Assembly (NCBI GenBank): GCA_948144175.1
Contig: CANXME010000230.1
Coordinates: 58,591-122,590 of the forward strand
Direction of reading: 5' to 3'
From: Closterium sp. NIES-65
Taxonomy: Eukaryota > Streptophyta > Zygnematophyceae > Desmidiales > Closteriaceae
DNA length: 64,000 bases
The notes below the pieces were generated by a model that had not been told where the DNA came from, searched no databases, and worked only from the letters and a program-made list of their open reading frames with translations. Made by a program: the position numbers and the translations under genes. Shown piece by piece: positions 55,089-64,000 of the stretch (position 1 is its first letter; each line of letters starts with the position of its first letter).

Positions 55089-58000
55089 ATGGCGAAGCAG
55101 TCGTCGTCGGAGTCCAAGTCCAACTCGAAGTCCAAGTCGCCCTCCTCCTCCTACTCCGGCTCGTCTCGCTCGCGCTCCTCCGCGTCGCCCTCTCGCTCCG
55201 ACTCAGCCTCGTCCAGAAGCCGCAGCCCGCCGCCTAAGAAAGGGTCCGTGCGTTGATCGCGGGTCATCTTTTCGTCTATGTTCCGTTTCTCAATCCAGGA
55301 TTGTTGGTGACCGTAGATTGTTGAACATCGCCTCTTCATTTTCTCTCTCTCAATCTCGAATCGTCTAGCGAAGCGTTCTCCTTCAGTGTAACTTCCCGTT
55401 TAGGAATCTCAGTGATTAGGTTTTGGGGGGTCACGGTATTTGGAACCAAGTGTGTGCGATCGTGTGTCGTGCGCGCGTATCCCTGTCGTGCAGTGCGAGG
55501 CCGACGACAGAGTCGAGCAAGAAGAAGCGAAGCCCGTCGCCCAATGACAGGTGTGCTAGCATAGCCGCGTGCACACGTCGTCACGCCCTAATACCTCGTA
55601 ACTTAGTATCTGTTCGTCGTGCGCATGTGCTCGTCTCTTTCACTCCCCATGTGCTAGTGCGTTCGCACTCATCCCCGACCCGTTCCCCCACCCATATCTC
55701 CAACCCGATATCCGCATGGCGGCAGGAAGCGGTCAGCGACGCCCGAGACGACGATGCTGTACGTGGGCTGCCTCACGCGCAACGTCAACCAGGACCACCT
55801 GCGGGAAATATTCGGTGAGCTCCGCACCGCACCGCACCGCACGGCCACGTGCCGTGCGGATGTCCTTACGCTTCGCGTTCTTAAAAAAAAAAAAAAAGAA
55901 CAACAATCTGTAGTGTCGTCTTATCACGCATCGGCCGTGGCTCTCCCTGACCTGTGTGTGTGTGTGTGTGCGCGCGCGCGCGCGTGCAGGGCTGTACGGC
56001 GAGCTGAGCAAGGTGGAGATTGCTATGGACCGCGTCGTGAGTCGCCCTCGCCTTCTCCCCGCTGCCTTCCCTCCCTCTCCTTCTTCCGCCATCCTTGTCG
56101 CCTCCTTCTCTGCCTTTTCCTTACGCGTTCCTTTGCTCATGTCTCGCTGCCGTCTCTGCTCCTTTCCTTTCTCACCCGCTCGCTTGTGTGCCGCCGTTCC
56201 TTCCTCGTTGTGTCTGCGTCGTCGCAGGTGAATCTGCCCAAGGGCTACGGGTACGTGGAGTTTAAGAAGCGTGCCGATGCGGAGAAGGCGCGCCTGCACA
56301 TGGATGGGGTGAGTGAGCGCAATGCACGTGAATGTTTCCGATCCCTCTGAGTCCCAGTCCATGCCTCATCCCTTTTCAACCCCACTCATTGCTACCTATC
56401 CCCCTTCATCCTTCCATATCCATCCTGATTCTTTCCCCATCCCTTTCCCCTCCTTCCCCCTCCATCCCCCCCTCCCCCCCCCCCCTCCCCTCCCCCTCTC
56501 CGCCGCGCATCCCCGACAGGCGCAAATCGACGGCAGTGTGGTGAGCGCGCAGTTCGTGCTCGCGCCAAAGCCCGTGCGCCGCCCAGAACCGCTCCCCCCG
56601 CCCCCCCCTCGCCGCGCCGTCGACTCCCCCCCGCGCCGCCGTGCGGACGTGCGGGACCGCGACAGGCCGAGCGACAGGGACAGAGGGGACAGGGGGGCGG
56701 AGGCGGAGCGGGGCAGGGAGGGCGAGCGGGGAGGCAGGGGGGTGTCGCCGCGGCGGAGGTCCCCCGGGAGAGCAGGCGGCGCAAGGGGAAGGTCGCCGTC
56801 CCCGCCCCGAGGGGGAAGGAGGCGCTCGCCCGTGCGGTAGGTCAGGGCGGACGGGGGACGGGAGACAGCGCGGATAGCAACCTTTTAGTGGGTTGGTTTG
56901 GGGAATGACGCTTTGGTTGGCTGCTGAGCGCCGAAACGTGAAGGGTCTCGATCGGGCAGCGTTGGGAGCATGGGAGTGCGTTAGAGGAAGCATGCGGAAT
57001 GAGAGGGCGTGAATCGTGGTAGGGCATGGGAGCGCATGTGCTCACTTGAAAGGGCGTGGAAGGGAAAGGCACGGAACAAAGCCATTGTCAGGACTATTTG
57101 GTGTTTGATGCGTGGCTCACCCAGTGTGTCCCCTGCATCTCCTGCTCCCCGTGGTTGTGTTGCGCCCCTCGCTTTCCGCCTCTCCCCGCCCAACAGCTCC
57201 CCCCCTCGCAGGCAGCGCAGTGCCTCTCCCCCTCGCCGCGTGAGAAGCCCTCCCAGACGCCGCTCCCCCATCCCCTTCCGCGGCCGCAGGTACCGCCCTC
57301 TCCCTTCTCCCCATCCTCCCCACCCCCCCCTCCCCACACTCCCCACCTTCCCTACCGTCCCCACCCCACGCACCCTTCTCACCCTTCCCTCCCTCCCACC
57401 TTTTCCACCCTCCCGCGCCACCGCCCATCCCACCCTCTCCGCAACCTCCTCACATTGCTCACCCACCTTCCACGCTTTACCCACCTTCCACGCTTTACCC
57501 ACCTTCCACGCTTTACCCACCTTCCACGCTTTACCCACCTTCCACGCTTTACCCACCTTCCACGCTTTACCCACCTTCCACGCTTTACCCACCTTCCACG
57601 CTTCACCCACCTTCCACGCTTTACCCACCTTCCACGCTTTACCCACCTTGACTTACGAGCTATATTCTCGTCGCCCCATTTCCAAAGCCTCACCAACCTC
57701 TCCCCCTACTATGCCTCCTGCCATCCAATTCCTCCTCTTGCTTCCACTTCCGCACCTCCTTTCCGCTTCTCCACTTGTTCCCCGTTATCCATTCATGCGC
57801 ACTGTCACCCACTCAACCACACACTCACATCCACGTCACTCCCTCATCTGCTCCTCCCCTTTCCCCCTCTTCCCCCTCTTCTCCCTCTTCCCCCATCCCA
57901 GGTCGCCCCCCCCTCGCCGCCGCTCCTCCCCCGCGCGTCGGCCCTCCCCCCCTCGCCGCTCGCCCCCGGCTCGTCGCTCCAGCCCAGGCCCAATGCGCCG

Positions 58001-59455
58001 CCGCTCCCGCTCCCGCACACGCTCGCGCTCCCCGCCCTCTCGACGCCAGCGCCTGCCACCACCACCACCCACCCGCAGGTCTGCTCCCCCACCTCTTCCT
58101 TCCACCTCCTTGCTCCCCACCTTTTCCTCCCACTCCTATGCTCCCCACCTCTTCCTCCCACTCCTATGCTCCCCACCTCTTTCCTCTTTCCAGATGCTTT
58201 TGTTTGAGCTCATCCCATCCCTCTCCTCACTCCCCATCCACTCTCCCGCTCTCTCGTCTGCTCACTCCCTGTCCCTCCCCTCATCTTCTCCCTCCAGCCT
58301 AGCATTTCACTCATTCCTGTCCTTGTGCCTTACGCTCCTCTATCCTCAATCGCGTGACTCCCTCCGTGTCTTTGTGTCCCCCGTGCAGGCCGGATCGCTC
58401 CCCTCCGCCCAAGAGGGCGCGGTCAGAGTCGCCCTCGTCCTCCTCCGCCACTTCCTCGTCCGACGGCGACCGGCGCCGGGTGAGTGAAAGGGGGAAGGGT
58501 GGGGGGAGGAGAGGCACATCTGGGCTTGAGATTGGGTGGGTGTGTTGCAGCACTGCACGGGGAAGGGCGGATGGGGGGAGCGGGTTGATCCTGGCGAGAT
58601 GTGGCTGTTCTGTGCAGTGTGGGCCATGATTGGCTGGGAATCTTGACAGACTGGTGCTGCCTGCCTACACGCATGGAGGTTTCTCAACTGCGTGCGATTG
58701 AATGTACCGCTTTCCGTGCTCCTCTTCTCATCCATTCCCCCGCCTTCCACTGCAAACATTGCCCTGCCCCCTTATCCTGGTGTGCAGAGGTCGCCTCCTC
58801 GCAAGCGGGCAGCCAAGAGCAGCCCCAGCAGGTGAGCCGTGAGAGCTCTGGAGTGCAGCTGAATAACGGAGGAGAAGCGAGAATGAGTGGGGGAGAGGAA
58901 GAGAGGGAGTGACGGTGCGTGTGAGTCCGGCCTCTCTGCAGGGTCCCTCGCCCAGCACGCTTCAATCAGGCGCCTGATCCCCTCAGGGCACCCCGCTGGT
59001 AGTTAGGGGGAGTTGTTTTTAGGGGAAAAGAGGCGGGTGGGCATACACAGGGAGGAGCGATTGGAGGTGCTGTTCGCCTGAGGTGCCGCAATGTTGGTTT
59101 GAAGCGCAAGCAGGGCATGCCATGGCCATGCCATGCCGGCAAGCTCGTGCCATGCAAGCATTTACTTCCCTCTTGGCCTACGACGTGCCATTCTATTCCT
59201 CTTGCTCATGCAATGGACATAATTCTTTCTCGCCGCCTTTCCCCCTCCCCCCCTGAAAAAGGCGTGGCCAGTGCTCTGACTGGCAGCGCACAGCACACCA
59301 TGCCATGCCATCCCCCCCCCTGAGCTCTCTCTGATCCCGTCTCATGCCTCTCTTCCCCAATCCTCCCCTCCGCCCCTTCCCCCATGGCCTCGTGACTGAT
59401 CGCATGACGCCATGGCAGGTCCAACAGCTCTCGCTCCTCCAGTGACTCTGACTGA
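55089..59455 (+). CDS. SR45: SR45 splicing factor (RNPS1 homologue)
   Basis: A nuclear splicing activator and exon-junction-associated protein. The ATG at 55089 starts an RS domain (SSSYSGSSRSRSSASPSRSD...). Further exons give ARPTTESSKKKRSPSP, then a single RRM: TMLYVGCLTRNVNQDHLREI (RNP2), VEIAMDRV, then VNLPKGYGYVEFKKRADAEK (RNP1) and MDG|AQIDGSVVSAQFVLAP. This closely matches plant SR45 (NLPRGHGYVEFK, AQIDG). C-terminal exons encode the second RS domain (RRRQRSASPPRRVRSPPRRR, RRPSPPRRSPPARRSSPGPM, RSPPPKRARSESPSSSSAT) and end SNSSRSSSDSD. About eleven exons with GT-AG junctions were read by hand. The single RRM flanked by two RS domains is diagnostic. Confidence 0.95.
57468..57652. repeat. 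18-bp minisatellite in an SR45 intron
   Basis: CCACGCTTTACCCACCTT repeated about ten times with almost no variation. It lies between two RS-domain exons. Confidence 0.95.
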
Positions 59456-61386
59456 CCCGCTTTCATGCATGTGTTGTTAGGGTGAGTGCGATGACGGGAT
59501 ACAAGAGGGAGGAGGGAGAAGGGAAAGGGGGAGAGCAGGGAGAGGGGAAGGTAGTAGGGAGGGAAGGGGTGGTTGGGGAGGGGGGAATGCATGTCGTTTG
59601 CAGGGATTGCAATGACAGCAATTGTTTGTATGCCCATTGCCCACATACTTCTTCAGCCCTTCGTGATTCCTCTCCTCTCCCCCTTACCTCCATTTCCCAA
59701 CATCGCAGGCTGACGCTGCCATTGCACTGCTTCTGTCATGCCATGTCATTACGTGTCAGTGGTGGTACCATGTTCTGCATGTCTGTCAGCCTGTGATGCA
59801 TGTGTCTCTTGCACCATGGTTGCTGCATCTCCATTCCTGCACCATGTGAAAGTTGGTTTCACATGTATGGCATGACCAACTTTCGCATTCCAGGTTTGCA
59901 TGTCATGCACCTGCATTAACACCCATTATAGAAGCACCTCCATTTGCTATCACATTTCTTGGTTGCTCCCATCATCAGCATCATGCTGCACTTCCATGGA
60001 TTGCTGTTGCCATTTGACTATCCCCATCATCACTTGCACCATGTCCTGCATTCACAAACCACTGACGACCACAGCCCTTATCTTTGCTCCTACTACACGC
60101 TGCCCTGCGTGCGTGATACTCTCCGCCATCTGTGCTATTGGTGGCTGGCCTAGGCTTAGATTACTCGTCACTTTTTCTACAGACTTCCATGTGTGGCCAT
60201 ACGAGCAATTAGGCCTTGTAGTTTGATTTGTGAATCCAATTATAAAGTAGATGCTAAATATTTTCTTTTGTCACTACGAATAACCTCGGGCTCTCCTGAG
60301 GATGCACCAGAGGTGAGGAATCAACTGCGGCCTACTAAATCACTGCACAGTGACTATCATTCTCACACTATCGGAAAGAACCTGTCAGGCGCATAGATGC
60401 TAGAATCCATTAGTACCATTCTGACTTGAGTTCTACCTAGAAGTGAAGGTATTCAATCTAGGATTCTATAAGAAACAGTCCAATATTCCAGTGTTCAACA
60501 AGTGTTCCAAGAGTGGCTTGTTCATGAATTTAACCAGGTGCGGGGTGAATAGGACGGGTGTGATTCGACCTTTTAGCGTGGAGATTCTACCAGCCTTCGT
60601 GGCACAGCTTGGCACGTGACGTTACCTTTTGGAGGTGTCGTCCAACAGGGATAGTCCTCCGCCCTATCAGCAGCCACTCGGTATCGGATGAGGCAGAAAC
60701 CGCTATTTCATTGGTTACATTTGTGCGTTGCGGAGTCAGCTAGCAGGAATGTTCTGCCAGCGCAGCACACAATACTGTCACACTCGCAGGTGAAGAACAA
60801 TCGTGAGCCTCTGACGGACGTGTTCTCGACAGTGCAACTGACGACGAAACGGAAAATGATGAATTCACCCACCATCCAGAGCCCTGTGAATTTTCATCTG
60901 CCCTTCTTTGAAATTTCCTGCCTGGAGCCAATCAAGCAGCCTGATATCCAACTTGCCCAGAACAAATAATCCCAACAAGCCCGTTCCGTCAAGTAGCGTG
61001 ACAAGAAACCTCTCGGCGTCGGTGCTTCGTCTCCTGTATCCCCATCCTCACCCCTCTCCTCTCTCCAGCGTTGCCCTTATCCTCGGATTCTCCTTGCTCT
61101 ATGTGACGTGCCCGAGGAACTCCTCTCCTTTCCTCGCCTCTCAGCACCACCGGTCCCAACAATCATCAATGCCAAGCACTTCGCTACCACACCTGTGTCT
61201 ACTGCATTGTGTGAGCCTACTTGAGAGTACCTGAGCGCAGCAGCTCCTGTCCCCTCTCCAGTTATTGGTGTCCAAGAACCAAGTCAACCTGTCAAACTGT
61301 ATTTTGTGGTGTGCGTGTATCTTGATAAAAATAAATTGGAATTGGGTCACCCTGCATCTGCATGACGCTATCCATCTATACCGAAG
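59456..61386. other. SR45 3' region and spacer, no gene recognised
   Basis: AT-richer toward 60.2-60.5 kb, with CATG/ATGC-rich simple stretches near 59.8-60.1 kb. The first exon of the AS8-like gene may lie here but was not identified. Confidence 0.4.
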
Positions 61387-62016
61387 TACAAGCGGTGGAA
61401 CCCAGTGCATCTACGGTCGGCGCTTTCTGGGGATTCGGCCTCGGCTTGGGGTGCGGCGTGGGATGGGGTCCGGGGTTCGGTCCAGAGGTGGTCGGATACG
61501 TGGGTGCGGGGTGCGGCGTGGGCTTTAACATTGGGGCACTCTCATCGGCATCGGAATTGGTCTCCCCGCCAGCGATTTCGCGAGATTGCCATGCGATGGT
61601 ACGCAGAGCAGAATTGAATTGACTTGTTTGTTTGTTTTTTTCTTCCTTTTTCAACAGTTGCACTTGCGCTTGAATCTCATTGCTGCGCCTGTAACCTTCT
61701 TTCTTCCTTTCTCTCCTCGCAGCTGCTTTCTACGCGGGGACAAGGCCGTCAAGTTCGCCGGCGGGACGGTTGTTCCCGCGCTGGACGTGGCGGCGAGGAG
61801 CGGGTGGCAGCACGCCGTCAACGGCACATCGTCGTGGCGCCAGTCGCTCAAGCAATGGGGCCCGCGGTGGAGCTCGAGAACAGGTGGCAGCAGCACAACA
61901 TGGCGTTCCAGGATTTCTGGAAGGCCGCTGCGTCCACCGTGCTGGGCTGCTCACACCGTCGAACGAGCCATCATGCGCAGATAACGAGACTCAGCCGGCG
62001 TGAATTGCGGGGATAA
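61387..62016 (+). pseudogene. Cadmium-induced AS8-like gene, frame-broken
   Basis: After an AG at 61385-61386 the frame reads YKRWNPVH. It then shifts by one base into TVGAFWGFGLGLGCGVGWGP and GFGPEVVGYVGAGCGVGF, and shifts again at the GGGG run at 61533-61536 into GTLIGIGIGLPASDF. These pieces in order match the plant AS8-like family (RWNPVHPTYGAFWG...GCGVGWGPGFGPEV). After a GTACGC donor (about 61600) and a CGCAG acceptor (about 61722), coding potential jumps again: AAFYAGTR, then AVKFAGGTVVPALDVAARSG, then GPAVELENRWQQHNMAFQDF. At least four single-base breaks are implied, several at G or GC runs. Either the gene has decayed or the assembly has indel errors here. The family is probably organellar; its role is not established. 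Confidence 0.65.
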
Positions 62017-62395
62017 TGCAAGCGCGGAAACAGATGGTCACGTGAATTTTGAAGTTTGAAGAAGTTATCCGCTGCAAGGCTGTACCAGCAACTGACTAGA
62101 GCAGCGCCAACAAGGGCAAGGACTGCTGCAGGCAACGGCAAAGCTGTACCAACAGGCACGAGCATCACAGGCACGAGCTCAGGCACAGGGGCAACCAGCA
62201 TGCGTACTCCCCATTGATTCAGTTTGTTTCGATTTGTTGCCCTTACCCCGTTCCCTTCCAACCAGATGTTTTTCATGCTTCTGCTAACTCCTGTCCAAAC
62301 TGTGATGCTTTGCATGTGTATAAAATGTGTTGAAAGCTCTCAATCCTGATGTTGAGTGCTATAATGAATAAGGAAACTCCACTATAACACTACTA
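62017..62395. other. Convergent 3' region of the AS8-like gene and TH2
   Basis: About 380 bp with no coding signal; both flanking genes end here. Confidence 0.35.
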
Positions 62396-64000
62396 ACCAT
62401 GAATGGCATCATTGCCAGACCCACCGCTATCAATTTCAGTGAAATGAATCCAAAGAGGAAACACCTCAAGCTCCTCCCAGCAGCTCGCATCAAGCAGCGT
62501 CCATGGTGCCACCTCCATCACAGGGCGGGCATCCACACACCCCTCCCCATTCACTTTCGCCTCTCCCGCCGCCCCTTGCTGCATGTGCAGCAGAGCCAGC
62601 GCCACCAGTGGCAGGCGGTGGACACCTAAGGCTGGATGACCCTTTCTAGACTGATGCCCACCTGCCATCACCACGCCCACCTGTGCTCGCAGCAGCGGCA
62701 GCAGGTCTGTTGTGCTGTCTCCGATGAACAGCGAGGGAGGAAGGCAGGAGACATGGGGGGGTCGGATGGTGATGGTGCTGCTGCCATCCCTGAGCTTGGT
62801 ACTGCTGATGCTGGTGCTGCCGCCGCTGGTGCTGCTTCTGATGCTGATGCGGGTGCCGCCTCATTGCCGTGCTTTGAGGTGGTGTGTGGCAGTGTGTCGT
62901 GGGTGAGAGCATGGAAGATAACATCCTTATCCATGGCTCCCTGCACCTGGAAGTTCACAGCACCTGTGACACACCGCGCTCATCAAACTCCATCTCATTC
63001 GCTCTCACCACCACTCTGCTGCCCACTCCTGCTCCTCCCTCGGCCCCCCCACCACTGCCACATCTTCTCTCCGCACTCTGTCTCCCCCTCCTTTCCTTCT
63101 GCCGTCTTCTTGCGTCCCCTCACCCCTCTTCCCCCCTGCCATCCGCATGGCATGCCTCACAGCCTCCCCACATACGCCCCACACCAGCTCACAGATACCA
63201 CCTGCACCACACCACCCTCCCCCTCCACTCGCCGCAGCACTCGCCACATCCAGACCTGAAGCTCCCCCGGCCCTGCCCCACCCCTTCCCCTCCGCCACGT
63301 CAGCAGCCTCCTGGCCGCTGCCAGCATGGCGTCCGGGGGATGCCCTGCAGGGCGGCGACACCTGTCACGCGCTGATGGCCGCGGCTCGAAGGAGGAGAGG
63401 CGGTGGAGAAAGGGGAGGAGGTCCGGGAGGGAGGTGGGCGGGGGTGCTGCCGGCTGTGCGGCTGCTCTCCCTGCTTTCATCCCGTCCCTGCTTGCTGCTT
63501 CTGCTGTTGCGTTGCTTGCTACTGCTGCTGTCCCTGTGAGCATGAGTGGGTGGCAGATGGGCGTGCATGAAGTCAGAGTAGTCCCGCACATACCGCTGCA
63601 CCAGGTCGTCCATACCTGCTGCCTGCTGCCACACACACTCACCACACCACCAGCAGCTGCATCATCGTTGGTAGAAATGCCCTTGCCGGCGGGGGAGCGG
63701 CGTGGGCGAGGGCAAGGCGGGCGAGCAGGGCACTGGAGTCGTCCACGGTGCACGTGCCGTCAAAGTCCACTGCAAACACCACGCCCGCTGCCTTCCCTCA
63801 CCGCCCGCTCCCTTCCTCCTCCTGACGCCTCCCTGCCTGCCCTCGCCCCTTCCTGGGAAAGCAAGGTGGAAAAAGCCCGCCATGCTGGAGGGAGGTGGGG
63901 GGCGTCGGACGCCGTGGGGTAGGCGGCAGCGGCGGCGGTGGTGTGGCAGGGAAGGGAGCGAGCTGGGCGTGGAAGAAGGAGAGCTCTAACTGCATGGCCC
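62393..64000 (-). CDS. TH2: Bifunctional TH2-like protein, C-terminal HAD thiamine-phosphate phosphatase half (partial)
   Basis: Plant TH2 joins an N-terminal TenA-like domain to a HAD phosphatase that dephosphorylates thiamine monophosphate. The minus strand shows the HAD parts in order. Near the right edge is LELSFFHAQL, possibly the end of the TenA domain. At about 63690-63780 is VFAVDFDGTCTVDDSSALLA, the DxD catalytic motif of HAD enzymes with the VDFDxTCT form seen in TH2. Then come MDDLVQRYVRDYSDFMH and DAMLAAARRLL. At about 62680-62740 is SLFIGDSTTDLLPLLRAQVG (the GDS-x-x-D loop, motif IV). The last exon has LPLVALALLHMQQG and APWTLLDASCWEELEVF, and ends at 62393. Exon limits between these blocks are approximate. 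The N-terminal half lies outside the window. An Ala/Ser/Pro-rich stretch near 62770-62880 is unusual and may be intronic. Confidence 0.75.

Noticed and set aside
57009..58487. 492-codon Pro/Ser-rich plus-strand frame
   Set aside because: It runs through SR45 introns including the 18-bp repeat; the RS-domain exons inside it use GT-AG junctions that match the family.

Overview
The window is eukaryotic nuclear DNA from a streptophyte green lineage, most likely a GC-rich streptophyte alga or an early land plant. The species cannot be fixed from sequence alone. Three observations support this. The genes are split by many GT-AG introns. Several are plant-type families: plant cryptochrome, SR45, a plant PWWP-RRM protein, inositol-phosphorylceramide synthase, bifunctional TH2 and a cadmium-induced AS8-like protein. 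The plastid-targeted proteins carry Ser/Arg-rich N termini. No rRNA, tRNA, CRISPR or prokaryotic feature was found.

Layout. 1-5.2 kb is repetitive: a left-truncated LTR retrotransposon (LTR, primer-binding site, gag start) inserted in a ~181-bp satellite of about 13 units, then a Ty1/copia pol fragment and a G-rich array. 5.2-11.4 kb (minus) is a 13-exon sugar/H+ symporter whose exons join into a clean 520-codon frame; its introns are packed with minisatellites and a LINE 3' end. 11.9-18.7 kb (plus) holds a small ORF, a peptidoglycan-binding-like Cys-rich protein and a plastid dual-specificity phosphatase of the SEX4/LSF2 type. 20-22 kb (minus) is a pogo/Tigger-like DDE transposase. 23.1-27.0 kb (plus) is a plant cryptochrome with a very long C-terminal extension. 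28.0-37.2 kb (minus) is a 10-exon, ~1,725-aa PWWP/RRM-like protein. 37.3-44.9 kb is gene-poor, with AT-rich, 15-bp and ~480-bp tandem repeats. 44.9-46.9 kb (minus) is IPC synthase. 48.1-52.6 kb (plus) is an unrecognised plastid membrane protein. 53.2-54.5 kb is eIF4E. 55.1-59.5 kb is SR45. 61.4-62.0 kb is a frame-broken AS8-like gene. 62.4-64.0 kb (minus) is the C-terminal phosphatase half of TH2, running off the right edge.

The genes look like an ordinary chromosomal neighbourhood, not a functional cluster. They cover carbohydrate transport and (by family) starch phosphatase biology, blue-light sensing, chromatin, sphingolipid synthesis, translation initiation, splicing and thiamine metabolism.

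The most unusual theme is structural. Several intron minisatellites start exactly at, or include, the 5' splice donor, so the donor is copied many times in tandem. A related process appears to have duplicated exon ends in the PWWP gene. Other points of interest are a transposase frame interrupted by a single in-frame TAG, an active-site substitution in the phosphatase, a ~1,159-aa cryptochrome, and an 18-copy CACGTG-bearing intron array.
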